64,000 nucleotides of DNA from Paludibacteraceae bacterium (GTDB taxonomy: Bacteria; Bacteroidota; Bacteroidia; Bacteroidales; Paludibacteraceae): the NCBI GenBank assembly GCA_024401475.1, contig JAKSKZ010000012.1, positions 22,091 to 86,090 of the forward strand, read 5' to 3'. A program made the translations under genes and the position numbers. A model generated the notes under the pieces. That model saw only the letters and a list, made by a program, of their open reading frames with translations, ran no database searches and had not been told where the DNA came from. Position 1 is the stretch's first letter, and each line of letters opens with the position of its first letter. Shown here in pieces: positions 44,112 through 52,406 of the stretch.

Positions 44112-44933
44112 ATGTTAGGTCTTGTAATTGGCGACGTAGTGGGTAGTGTTTATGAACGTCACAACATCAAAACAAAGGATTTCCCTTTCTTCCAAGAGAG
44201 AATGAGATATACAGACGACACCTATCTTTCGTGTGCAACAGCCGAGTGGTTGCTTCATGGTGGCGATTTAGCAAAACTATATCGTTCGTATGTCATTGCC
44301 GATCCGAATAGGGGATTTGGCGGAACTTTTATAAGGTGGGCTTTTAATTCTCCTGAAGATAATCTGAACCCCTATGGTAGTTTTGGTAACGGAAGCGCTA
44401 TGCGTGTAGGCCCTGTGGCTTGGGCGTTCGAGACAAAGGAAGAGGTGCTTGCCGTGGCTGCCCAAACAGCAGAATGTACGCACAATCATCCAGAAGGAAT
44501 CAAAGGGGCTCAGGCGATAGCTTTGGCTACGTTTATGGCTCGAAAAGGTGCTACGAAAGAGGAGATCAGAACTGCTATGACAGAAGAGTTCGGTTACGAC
44601 CTCTCGTTGTCGGTGGATGAAATAAGACCGCGCTATTCATGGTCGGGTATGGATGGAAAGGGCATAGGCGTTTCTTGTATGGACAGTGTGCCGCAGGCGA
44701 TTGTTTGTGCGTTGGAAGCCTCTGATTTCGAGGATGCCATTCGAAATGCAGTATCCATTGGCGGAGATTCCGACACGATAGCTTGTATGGCGGGGTCGAT
44801 AGCAGAGGCCTTGTATGGCATACCTTCGGCGATGTATGATAGGGCCATCTCCTATTTGGACGATAAAATGCGTGCTATAGTGGAGGCTTTTGAATGCAAG
44901 TATGGTAAGAATGTGATAGAGAAAAAAGTGTAA
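44112..44933 (+). CDS. ADP-ribosylglycohydrolase family protein
   Basis: 273 aa from the ATG at 44112 (MLGLVIGDVVGSVYERHN); a TTG two codons earlier is unlikely. It hydrolyses the bond between ADP-ribose and a protein side chain or small molecule (DraG/ARH family). Mg-binding motifs are intact: TDDT (34-37) near the N-terminus and GGDSDT near residue 222, with the NGSAMRVGP loop between. Substrate unknown. It is followed by a DEDDh exonuclease 3 bases downstream, so both are one unit. Confidence 0.92.
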   Translation: MLGLVIGDVVGSVYERHNIKTKDFPFFQERMRYTDDTYLSCATAEWLLHGGDLAKLYRSYVIADPNRGFGGTFIRWAFNSPEDNLNPYGSFGNGSAMRVGPVAWAFETKEEVLAVAAQTAECTHNHPEGIKGAQAIALATFMARKGATKEEIRTAMTEEFGYDLSLSVDEIRPRYSWSGMDGKGIGVSCMDSVPQAIVCALEASDFEDAIRNAVSIGGDSDTIACMAGSIAEALYGIPSAMYDRAISYLDDKMRAIVEAFECKYGKNVIEKKV

Positions 44934-44936
44934 TAT

Positions 44937-45428
44937 ATGCAAGATTTTGCGGCGATAGATTTTGAAACGGCTAATTTCGAACGTACAAGTGTCTGCTCGG
45001 TAGGTGTAGTGGTGGTTCGAAATGGCGAAGTGGTGAAGAATTTTTATTCCCTCATCCAGCCCGAACCTAACTACTATAAGTATAGATGTGTGCAAGTTCA
45101 TGGCTTGACGAATGAGGATACGGACAACGCTCCCGTCTTCCCGAATGTGTGGAAGGAGATTGCTCCTCATATAGAGGGACTGACGTTGGTGGCTCACAAC
45201 AAAGCCTTTGACGAGAGTTGTTTGAAGGCGGTTTTTCGTTGCTACCAAATGGATTATCCGGATTATGAGTTTAAGTGTACTTATTTGGCGTCGTTGCAAG
45301 CCTTCCCTGAAGCTGAGAATCATAAGTTGAATACGATTGCGGCTTTGTGTGGTTACGACTTGACGAATCACCATCATGCCTTAGCTGATGCCGAGGCTTG
45401 CGCTGCTATTGCATTGAAGATTTTGTAA
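44937..45428 (+). CDS. 3'-5' exonuclease, DEDDh type (DnaQ-like)
   Basis: 163 aa. Degrades single strands from the 3' end. Exo I is AAIDFETANFERTSVCSVG (D-x-E), Exo II is LVAHNKAFDESCLKAVF (Asp), and Exo III is HHHALADAEACAAI (H...D). It is the short stand-alone form rather than the DNA polymerase epsilon subunit. Gap of 3 bases after the ADP-ribosylglycohydrolase; a terminator follows. Confidence 0.92.
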   Translation: MQDFAAIDFETANFERTSVCSVGVVVVRNGEVVKNFYSLIQPEPNYYKYRCVQVHGLTNEDTDNAPVFPNVWKEIAPHIEGLTLVAHNKAFDESCLKAVFRCYQMDYPDYEFKCTYLASLQAFPEAENHKLNTIAALCGYDLTNHHHALADAEACAAIALKIL

Positions 45429-45450
45429 ATTATAGATTGTACTATCATTA

Positions 45451-45475
45451 GAGGGTCCGTCGTCGATGGGCCCTT
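45451..45475 (+). terminator. Terminator after the exonuclease
   Basis: 8-bp stem with G-T pairs (45451-45458 with 45468-45475), followed by TTGTTGTTTTTA. Confidence 0.7.
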
Positions 45476-45745
45476 TGTTGTTTTTATCCGTAAGAAAAAG
45501 TAACTACAGGTTTGCGATGCATGGAAAATCTTATAGGCCTTCGATGAAATCAATAATTTGAAAAATTCAAGCAAACATTAATGTTTTGTGTTCTCTTGGA
45601 GCATCCATAGATTCTGTTTATATCGACATGGAGAAAATCATTCGGATATCTTTAAGTCGATAATTACTTTTACGTCGAGGTTGATTGGATGATGAGGCAA
45701 CTCGAAATCCTAATCAACAAGTGTAAACCTTTAAATTATAGAATT
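45476..45745. other. Intergenic stretch without a gene
   Basis: AT-rich leader before rubredoxin. I see only very short frames, no clear TAnnTTTG box and no repeat. Confidence 0.4.
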
Positions 45746-45904
45746 ATGGCAAAGTATGTATGTGAAGTATGTGGTTGGGAGTATGACCCACAAATGGGGC
45801 TTCCGGAAGAAGGCATAGAGCCGGGTACGCCTTGGGAAACTATTCCCGAAGATTTTAAATGCCCCCTTTGTGGTGTAGGTAAGAATCAGTTCTATGAGGA
45901 GTGA
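45746..45904 (+). CDS. Rubredoxin
   Basis: 52 aa from the ATG at 45746 (MAKYVCEVCGWEYDP), the normal rubredoxin start. Two CxxCG knuckles (C6-x2-C9 and C38-x2-C41 regions: YVCEVCGWEY and FKCPLCGVGK) bind one Fe. It is a one-electron carrier, in anaerobes commonly serving peroxide or superoxide reduction. The middle GIEPGTPWETIPEDF is typical. No rubredoxin partner is adjacent. Confidence 0.95.
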   Translation: MAKYVCEVCGWEYDPQMGLPEEGIEPGTPWETIPEDFKCPLCGVGKNQFYEE

Positions 45905-45961
45905 GGTGCTTGGCCTCTTTTTTATTGAAAAACAGTAGTAAACATTAAAAACAATACCATT

Positions 45962-46528
45962 ATGAGAAGTATTGCAACTTTAGATCTTCAGTATGCCCAT
46001 CGTTTCTATGGATTCAAAGGTGAGGCGCAATATCTACATGGACACACGGGTGTTCTGACGATTGAAGTAGAGGAACCGATCAATGAGGGTGTGAATATGG
46101 CCTATCCGTGTAACGAGATTAAGAAAGTGGCTTGGAGTGTTCTTCAAAATTTTGATCACGCCTTGATTCTTCGTCATGACGATCCTCTTCTTCCTGCTAT
46201 ATTGGGCGTTTATGAGCAGACAGGCATAAAGAACGGTACGCCACAGAACAAGATGAAGGGCAAGGCTTTCAAGACAGAATTGGCTGAGGCGTTTCCTGAT
46301 TGTCGTTTGGTTGTGACCAAAGAGACGATGACCGTCGAGGGGATGATTAAGATTGTCTATGATTTGTTGAAGGAGAAACTGAATATCGTCAAACTGACAT
46401 TTGTGAGTGGTGTCAATGCAGCCACTCAAGAATTCCCTTCGCATATCAGCATAGACCGATGTCCGCTTTGCGGCATTGCTCTTGATGAAAAGGGCGTTTG
46501 TCCAAAGTGTGGATATAAGAAGAAATAG
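45962..46528 (+). CDS. QueD/PTPS-like protein with C-terminal zinc ribbon, catalytic Cys missing
   Basis: 188 aa. The 6-pyruvoyl-tetrahydropterin synthase / 6-carboxy-tetrahydropterin synthase fold is clear: zinc His ligands H13 (YAHRFYG), H27 and H29 (LHGHTG), and the VTKETMTVEG strand. In QueD and PTPS the catalytic Cys is four residues before the HGH (CxxxHGH); here that position is Ala22, and the ExxHGH alternative of PTPS-III is also absent. The C-terminus adds a zinc ribbon (C167, C170, C180, C183). So it may act with other residues or on another pterin or have a regulatory role. It is called queD in many Bacteroidota annotations, but I would not assume the queuosine reaction. Confidence 0.8.
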   Translation: MRSIATLDLQYAHRFYGFKGEAQYLHGHTGVLTIEVEEPINEGVNMAYPCNEIKKVAWSVLQNFDHALILRHDDPLLPAILGVYEQTGIKNGTPQNKMKGKAFKTELAEAFPDCRLVVTKETMTVEGMIKIVYDLLKEKLNIVKLTFVSGVNAATQEFPSHISIDRCPLCGIALDEKGVCPKCGYKKK

Positions 46529-46556
46529 ATGGGGCGTAAGTTCGATGGAACAAAAA

Positions 46557-46590
46557 AAGAGGACACATTGAATTAACAATGTGCCCTCTT
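46557..46590. terminator. Bidirectional terminator between queD-like and DUF5606 genes
   Basis: 14-bp stem with one mismatch (46557-46570 with 46577-46590), 6-base loop, CTGTTTTTT on one side and TTTTTTTGTT on the other strand. Confidence 0.85.
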
Positions 46591-46605
46591 CTGTTTTTTA
46601 TGCTC

Positions 46606-47001
46606 TTAAGCCTCTTCTGTGAAAGAGTTCTTTCCTGAAGAAATCAAAAGATTGTACCAAGCGATAACCTTCTTTATGTCAGATGGATATACACGGTTGC
46701 GATCGAAGTTGGGCAAAACAGTAGCGAAATATTCGCGAAGTTCGTCTGATGAACTCTTTATGCTGATGGAAGCTTCCTTGCCTCCCTCTTTAGTCATGAT
46801 AGATGCGAAAACATCTCTCAACGGAACTTCGTTGTCTTCTGTGAAGATGGCGATGTCGGCCAATGAAATAATCTTCTCGTGTGCGTAGGCTGGCATGCGC
46901 TTCTTATCTGAAAGCGACTCTACGATTAACATGTTTCTACCTTGCGATACCAACTCATATAGACCAGGTTTGCCTGAAATAGACAATATTTTCTTAAGCA
47001 T
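46606..47001 (-). CDS. DUF5606 protein
   Basis: 131 aa, cytoplasmic. The start LKKILSISGKPGLYELVSQGRNMLIVESLSDKKRMPAYAHEKIISLADIAIF (part) is the DUF5606 signature, a small conserved family I know only from Bacteroidota; function unknown. The C-terminal half ends in a helical KKVIAWYNLLISSG segment. Single gene, own promoter, convergent with the queD-like gene. Confidence 0.88.
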   Translation of the reverse strand: MLKKILSISGKPGLYELVSQGRNMLIVESLSDKKRMPAYAHEKIISLADIAIFTEDNEVPLRDVFASIMTKEGGKEASISIKSSSDELREYFATVLPNFDRNRVYPSDIKKVIAWYNLLISSGKNSFTEEA

Positions 47002-47068
47002 ATAACAAAATTGAATAATAACGTTAATATTTACGGAAGTACAGCGCGTCTTTCCGTCATAGCGATTG

Positions 47069-47076
47069 CAAAAGTA
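47069..47076 (-). promoter_or_regulatory. Promoter -7 box of the DUF5606 gene
   Basis: TACTTTTG on the minus strand, 68 bases before the ATG. Confidence 0.5.
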
Positions 47077-47203
47077 GCAATCAAATGACGAAAAACAAAT
47101 TATTTGGCGAATTCATTGTTGGTGACGGCTTGATTTATTCCGTTTCCAGGAATAATATTCGTTAAAAAAGTGTGTTTCTCTTTTTCTATTGGATTTGATT
47201 TGG

Positions 47204-47211
47204 TATTTTTG
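47204..47211 (+). promoter_or_regulatory. Promoter -7 box of bamD
   Basis: TATTTTTG only 14 bases before the bamD ATG, giving a leader of about 10 bases, which leaves no room for a ribosome-binding site. Confidence 0.5.
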
Positions 47212-47225
47212 CAAAATAAAATAAG

Positions 47226-48029
47226 ATGAGATTAAAAAATATATACATATTGTTGCTTTCTGTGGTGCTCCTTTCTGGATGCTCCGGGTATAATTCTTTG
47301 TTGAAGAGTACGGATAACGACTTGAAATTCACAAAGGCGAAGGAGTATTACGAGAAGAAGAAGTATCTGAATGCTGCGACTCTATTGGAGACGGTCGTCT
47401 TGCCTTTCCGAGGAACGGAGAAGGGCGAGGAGGCGTTGTTCCTTTTGGCTATGTCTCATTTCAAAAATGAAGACAACCTGACGGCAAGGAATTATTTTTC
47501 CGGCTATTTTAGAAGCTATCCAAGAGGAAAATACGCCGAAGAGAGCAAGTATTATGTTGGCTATTGCTACTATTTGGAGTCTCCCGAGGCAAAATTGGAT
47601 CAGGAGTTTACCAAAAAGTCAATAGAAGAGTTTAATTCCTTCTTGGAACTTTACCCACAGAGCGAGCGTGTCGCTGAGGTGCATAAGTTGCTTGACGAGA
47701 TGCGCGACAAATTGGCCTATAAAGCTTATTTGAACGTGAAATTGTATAATAAGTTGGGTAACTACCAAGGCAATAATTATCAGTCTGCCATCATTGCGGC
47801 TCAAAATGCTTTGAAGGAATATCCAAGCAGCCAATATGAGGAGGACTTCGAATTCTTGATTCTGAAGTCGAGGTTTGAGGAGGCTGAATTGAGTGTAGAA
47901 AGTAAAAAAGAAGAACGTTATAGGGACACTGTTGATGAATATTACAATTTCATCAATGATTTCCCTAACGGAAAGTATAGAAAAGATGCCCAACATATCT
48001 TTGAAAAGGCATCCAAGAATTTAAAGTAA
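47226..48029 (+). CDS. bamD: Outer membrane assembly lipoprotein BamD
   Basis: 267 aa. Lipobox LLSGC (Cys19). TPR-like helical repeats follow: KAKEYYEKKKYLNAATLLETVV, FLLAMSHFKNEDNLTARNYFSGYFRSYPRGKYAEESKYYVGYCYY and further. BamD and BamA form the core of the machine that inserts beta-barrels such as the two TonB receptors here. Length is normal for Bacteroidota. It leads the run bamD-rpoZ; rpoZ begins 25 bases later. Confidence 0.93.
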   Translation: MRLKNIYILLLSVVLLSGCSGYNSLLKSTDNDLKFTKAKEYYEKKKYLNAATLLETVVLPFRGTEKGEEALFLLAMSHFKNEDNLTARNYFSGYFRSYPRGKYAEESKYYVGYCYYLESPEAKLDQEFTKKSIEEFNSFLELYPQSERVAEVHKLLDEMRDKLAYKAYLNVKLYNKLGNYQGNNYQSAIIAAQNALKEYPSSQYEEDFEFLILKSRFEEAELSVESKKEERYRDTVDEYYNFINDFPNGKYRKDAQHIFEKASKNLK

Positions 48030-48054
48030 GAAACAAAAATAAATTTCTATAGAT

Positions 48055-48381
48055 ATGGATTACAAGAAAGTAACGGCTCCTACATCAACAATCACTCGTG
48101 ATATGAACTCTTTGTGCGCAGACACAGGCAATGTTTACGAGACAGTGAATATCATTGCTAAGAGATCAAACCAAATATCAGTAGAGATTAAGAACGAATT
48201 AGAGAAGAAACTTCAAGAGTTCGCTTCTTTTAATGACAACTTGGAGGAGGTTTTCGAGAACAGAGAGCAAATCGAGATCTCTCGTTTCTATGAGAAGTTG
48301 CCGAAGCCAACTTTGATTGCTGCTCAAGAGTATCAAGATGGTAAGGTGTATTATAGAAATCCTTTGAAGAACAACAAATAA
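48055..48381 (+). CDS. rpoZ: RNA polymerase omega subunit (Bacteroidota type)
   Basis: 108 aa. The start DYKKVTAPTSTITRDMNSLCADTGNVYETVNIIAKRSNQIS matches the Bacteroidota omega subunit, which helps assemble the RNA polymerase beta' chain. NIIAKRSNQI is the conserved omega motif; the rest is longer and charged compared with E. coli omega. Co-transcribed with bamD and ends at a strong terminator. Confidence 0.88.
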   Translation: MDYKKVTAPTSTITRDMNSLCADTGNVYETVNIIAKRSNQISVEIKNELEKKLQEFASFNDNLEEVFENREQIEISRFYEKLPKPTLIAAQEYQDGKVYYRNPLKNNK

Positions 48382-48443
48382 GTTCTTTCAAGCGTCTGTC
48401 CCACTTCTGTGGTGCGAACGTCTTTTAAAAGAGAAAAGAAAGG

Positions 48444-48481
48444 AAAAGATAAAGAGCTATTCTTATAGTCCTTTATCTTTT
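48444..48481 (+). terminator. Terminator after rpoZ
   Basis: Perfect 11-bp stem AAAAGATAAAG/CTTTATCTTTT with a 16-base loop and a TTT tail; 62 bases past the stop. Confidence 0.8.
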
Positions 48482-48545
48482 TTCTGTTTAAAAGCGAGCC
48501 TCTCTTGGCTGGCGAGTGTATTCTGCTTGAAAAACATAGAAAACT

Positions 48546-49772
48546 ATGCTAAAAGGAAAAAACATAATTCTTGGTGTTACGGGCGGTATTGCAGCCTATA
48601 AAAGTGCACTCATTGTTCGCGAACTGGGGAAGAGGGGCGCTTCTGTCAAAGTGGTGATGACCCCTTTGGCCAAACAATTTATCACCCCATTGACCATGGC
48701 AACTCTTTCGGGAAATCCAATCTTGGTGGATTTTTTTAACCCAGAGAACGGGGAGTGGAATAGCCATGTGAAGTTGGGCTTGTGGGCCGATGCTTACTTG
48801 ATTGCTCCTGCAACGGCGAACAGCCTCGGGAAAATGGCCAATGGCATTGCCGACAACTTGTTGTTGACCACCTATCTCTCTGCTAAATGTCCGGTGTTCT
48901 TGGCTCCGGCTATGGACTTGGATATGTATGCACACCCTGCGACACAAAAGAATTTGGACACCCTTCGTTCTTATGGCAACCATATAATTGAACCGGGAAC
49001 AGGCTTCTTAGCAAGTGGTTTGGAAGGGAAGGGCAGAATGGCCGAGCCTGCAGATATCGTGGCTGCGTTGGAGCAATATTTTGCATCTACCCAAGATTTG
49101 GCGGGCAAGCGTGTGATGATCACTGCTGGACCAACATACGAAAAATTGGACCCGGTCCGTTTTATAGGTAACTATTCGTCTGGAAAGATGGGTTATGCTT
49201 TGGCGGAGGAGTGCGCGGATCGCGGTGCAGAGGTCTTGATTGTCTCTGGCCCTGTTCAAGTTAAGGCACATCACCCAAACATTCGTGTGGTAAATGTCGA
49301 GTCTGCTTCGGAAATGTATGAAGCAGCTATGGCTGCCTCTTCTGAATCGGATGTTGAGATCTTGTGCGCCGCTGTTGCCGATTATACGCCAGCTCAACGT
49401 CTGGATCATAAGATGAAACGTGAGAAGACGGGCGATTTTGTCCTTGAATTGAAGGCTACACAAGATATTGCCGCGGCTCTGGGAAAGATAAAGCGACCTG
49501 GCCAGTTGATGGCTGGTTTTGCGTTGGAAACCAACGACGAGGTCACCAATGCGAAGGGCAAATGCGAACGTAAGAATTTTGATTTTATAGTCCTTAATTC
49601 TTTGAATGATAAGAATGCGGGATTCAAATATGATACGAATAAGGTTACAATCATCAATCGTGCAGGTGAGTCAACTCCATACGAGTTGAAAAATAAACGA
49701 TTGGTGGCTAAGGATATAATTGACTACGCCGTTCGATTGATGGCCGACAAGAAAAATACTGTGGAAATATGA
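48546..49772 (+). CDS. coaBC: Bifunctional phosphopantothenoylcysteine decarboxylase/synthase
   Basis: 408 aa. Makes 4'-phosphopantetheine in CoA synthesis: CoaB joins Cys to phosphopantothenate using CTP, CoaC decarboxylates it. N-terminal flavodoxin-like CoaC: GVTGGIAAYKSALIVREL, PATANSLGKMANGIADNLL, APAMDLDMY. C-terminal CoaB: ITAGPTYEKLDPVRFIGNYSSGKMGYALAEE and MKREKTGDFVLELKATQDI. Its stop overlaps the porD start by 4 bases (ATGA). Confidence 0.96.
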   Translation: MLKGKNIILGVTGGIAAYKSALIVRELGKRGASVKVVMTPLAKQFITPLTMATLSGNPILVDFFNPENGEWNSHVKLGLWADAYLIAPATANSLGKMANGIADNLLLTTYLSAKCPVFLAPAMDLDMYAHPATQKNLDTLRSYGNHIIEPGTGFLASGLEGKGRMAEPADIVAALEQYFASTQDLAGKRVMITAGPTYEKLDPVRFIGNYSSGKMGYALAEECADRGAEVLIVSGPVQVKAHHPNIRVVNVESASEMYEAAMAASSESDVEILCAAVADYTPAQRLDHKMKREKTGDFVLELKATQDIAAALGKIKRPGQLMAGFALETNDEVTNAKGKCERKNFDFIVLNSLNDKNAGFKYDTNKVTIINRAGESTPYELKNKRLVAKDIIDYAVRLMADKKNTVEI

Positions 49773-50662
49773 GAAGATTTTTTGTTACATTGTTATTGTG
49801 CTCTATGGCACATTTCCTAAGTGCACAGGAGTTGGATTGCCGCATAACGGTCAATACAGACAACATCGAGGGTACGAATAAGGATATTTATACGGAGTTG
49901 GGCAATCGATTGACGGAGTTCATGAACTCTCGTCGCTGGACGGATGCCATGTTCCAAAACGAGGAGAGAATCAATTGTAGTTTTATTATCACCATCACTT
50001 CTGCGGCTGGCGATAATTATTCGGGCAACCTTCAAGTGCAGTCGAACAGACCGGTCTATAACTCCTCCTATACAACCCCTTTGTTCAACTTTAAGGATGA
50101 GAATTTTAAGTTCACTTATGCACAGGCCGATCGTTTGGAGTTTAACGAAAACACATACGAGTCTAATTTGATGTCGGTTATGGCGTTTTATGTGAATGTC
50201 ATCTTGGGCTTGAATTTCGACTCGTTCAGTCGTTGTGGCGGAACAAAATATTTCGAGAAGGCAGAGGCAATTGCCGCCTTGGCTCAGTCTTCGGACGACT
50301 TGGGATGGCAGGCTTTCCAAAGCGATAAGAATCGTTATGCCATCATTAGTGAATATCGTGACGAGCGTTTGCGCAAATTGCGTGATGTTAGTTATGAATA
50401 CCATCGTTTGGGCTTGGATGAAATGGCTCAGTTGGCAGAAAAAGGAAGAACCAAGATTTACGAGAATTTGCCATATCTCCAAGAGTTGAATAGGGAAAAA
50501 CCATTTTCTATAGCACTTCAACTATTTGCGGAGTCAAAGATGAATGAGATAATGGATATGTTCCAAGATGCGACTCCTGACGAGCGTAAGAAAGTTTACG
50601 ATGTAATGACGGCGGTGTTGCCAACTCAATCCCCGAAATTGAAGGCTTTGTTGAATAATTGA
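49769..50662 (+). CDS. porD: Type IX secretion system protein PorD (DUF4835)
   Basis: 297 aa. Signal peptide (1-19, ending SAQ), then the DUF4835 start ELDCRITVNTDNIEGTNKDIYTELGNRLTEFMNSRRWT (part) and an ADRLEFNENTYESNLMSVMAFYVNVILGLNFDSFSRCGGTKYFEKA block. PorD is needed for the type IX secretion apparatus in Porphyromonas. Its presence fits the two T9SS-tagged proteins in this window (GH26 and CotH-like). Overlaps coaBC by 4 bases; recN follows by 12 bases. This coaBC-porD-recN order recurs in Bacteroidales as far as I know. Confidence 0.87.
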   Translation: MRRFFVTLLLCSMAHFLSAQELDCRITVNTDNIEGTNKDIYTELGNRLTEFMNSRRWTDAMFQNEERINCSFIITITSAAGDNYSGNLQVQSNRPVYNSSYTTPLFNFKDENFKFTYAQADRLEFNENTYESNLMSVMAFYVNVILGLNFDSFSRCGGTKYFEKAEAIAALAQSSDDLGWQAFQSDKNRYAIISEYRDERLRKLRDVSYEYHRLGLDEMAQLAEKGRTKIYENLPYLQELNREKPFSIALQLFAESKMNEIMDMFQDATPDERKKVYDVMTAVLPTQSPKLKALLNN

Positions 50663-50674
50663 TAAGATGAAGCT

Positions 50675-52342
50675 ATGTTGAAGAAGTTGCTGGTTGAAAA
50701 TTATGCCTTGATAGATAGGTCGGAAATTGACTTGTACGATGGCTTTTCTGTGATAACTGGTGAGACGGGTGCTGGTAAATCCATTTTGTTGGGTGCTTTG
50801 AATTTGATTCTCGGTCAGCGTGCTGATTCGAAGGCGATTAAGAATCCAGAGAAAAAGTGTGTGGTTGAGGCCATCTTTGATATCTCCAACTATAATTTGA
50901 AATCGTTTTTCGAGGCTGAGGATTTGGATTACGAAGATGAATGCGTTTTGCGCAGGGAAATCGTCTCTTCGGGTAAGTCAAGGTCGTTCATTAATGATAC
51001 GCCAGTTAACATATCAACGATGAAGTCGTTGGGCGACAGATTATTGGATATTCATTCTCAGCATGAAAACCTTTTGTTGAATGATAGTCGATTCCAATTA
51101 CAGATAGTTGATTCGATAGCACAGAATGACTCTCGCTTGGACGAATACGAGGGCGAGTATGCTAAGTACAATACGATTTCTCGTCGTCTGGCTCAGCTGA
51201 AGGCTGATTTGGAACAAAAGAACGCCAACCGTGACTATGCGGAATTTCAGTTGAACCAACTGCTTGAAGCCGCTTTGGTGGAAGAGGAGCAAGAACAATT
51301 GGAGTCTGAATTGGAACAGTTGGAGCATGCTACGGAAATAAAAGAGGCTTTGTCGAAGGCTGTTTATTTAATTGATGAATCGGAACAGTCGGTCAATCAG
51401 TCGTTGAAGGAGGCAGTGGTGTCGCTCAATTCTGTTGCAAGTTTCTTGTCTGGCTTGTCAGGTTTGTCAGAGCGCCTTGGTTCGTGTTTGATTGAGACAA
51501 AAGATATTTTGCGCGAATTGGATGCGTTGAACAATGATATGGATGTCGATCCCAATCGATTGGAATATGTGAATAATCGATTGGACACTATATATACGTT
51601 AGAAAAAAAGCATAATGTTGATTCTGTCTCTGCTTTGTTGGCTTTGCAGGCTTCTTACGAGCAACAGTTGCAAGATTTGGAGTCGGGTTCTGATGAGATA
51701 GAGGCGTTGGAAAAGGAATTGGCCGAGCAAGAGAATCTTGTCTATTCGTTGGCTCAGAAATTGTCAGACACTCGCAAGGCATGTTCTCCTAAGTTGGAGA
51801 CGGAGTTGGCCGATTTGTTGCATGAGTTGGGAATGCCGAATGCACGCATAAACATAGAGTTTAAGGCATTGGATAAGTTTGGACCAAGTGGTCTGGACGT
51901 TGTCACGTTCCTTTTCTCTGCGAATAAAGACAGAACAATGCAACCTATTGCAGCTATTGCCTCTGGAGGAGAAATCTCTCGTGTGATGCTAAGCTTGAAA
52001 TATGTCTTGTCCAAGTCGATGGCTTTACCTACGATAATATTTGATGAGATCGACACGGGAGTCTCTGGCGAGATTGCGGCCAAGATGGGAGCGATGATGC
52101 AGAATATGTCTGCTCATATGCAGGTGCTGAGTATTACGCACCTACCTCAAATCGCATCCAAGGGAGCTCACCATTTCAAGGTCTATAAGAAAGATGTGGA
52201 ATCGGGTACGGTTTCCAGTATAAAACAGTTGAATTCTGAAGAGCGCATAGCGGAGATTGCTCAAATGTTGAGCGGAGCAAATCTTACGGAGGCTGCGATA
52301 AACAATGCAAAGGAGTTGCTGAAAGATGCCGGCGTTTGTTGA
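50675..52342 (+). CDS. recN: DNA repair protein RecN
   Basis: 555 aa SMC-like ATPase acting early in double-strand-break repair. Walker A GETGAGKS in the N-terminal head, coiled-coil arms in the middle (about 150-360, rich in Glu, Leu and Lys), and the C-terminal head with ASGGEISRVMLSLKYVL, Walker B IIFDEIDTGVSGEIA and the THLPQIASKGAHHFKVYK motif. Length is typical. Confidence 0.96.
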   Translation: MLKKLLVENYALIDRSEIDLYDGFSVITGETGAGKSILLGALNLILGQRADSKAIKNPEKKCVVEAIFDISNYNLKSFFEAEDLDYEDECVLRREIVSSGKSRSFINDTPVNISTMKSLGDRLLDIHSQHENLLLNDSRFQLQIVDSIAQNDSRLDEYEGEYAKYNTISRRLAQLKADLEQKNANRDYAEFQLNQLLEAALVEEEQEQLESELEQLEHATEIKEALSKAVYLIDESEQSVNQSLKEAVVSLNSVASFLSGLSGLSERLGSCLIETKDILRELDALNNDMDVDPNRLEYVNNRLDTIYTLEKKHNVDSVSALLALQASYEQQLQDLESGSDEIEALEKELAEQENLVYSLAQKLSDTRKACSPKLETELADLLHELGMPNARINIEFKALDKFGPSGLDVVTFLFSANKDRTMQPIAAIASGGEISRVMLSLKYVLSKSMALPTIIFDEIDTGVSGEIAAKMGAMMQNMSAHMQVLSITHLPQIASKGAHHFKVYKKDVESGTVSSIKQLNSEERIAEIAQMLSGANLTEAAINNAKELLKDAGVC

Positions 52343-52406
52343 GCCGTCTATCGGTTGAAAAGAGGATTTATAATTTGTTGATTGATAATTTGTTGTATTA
52401 GGGTGT

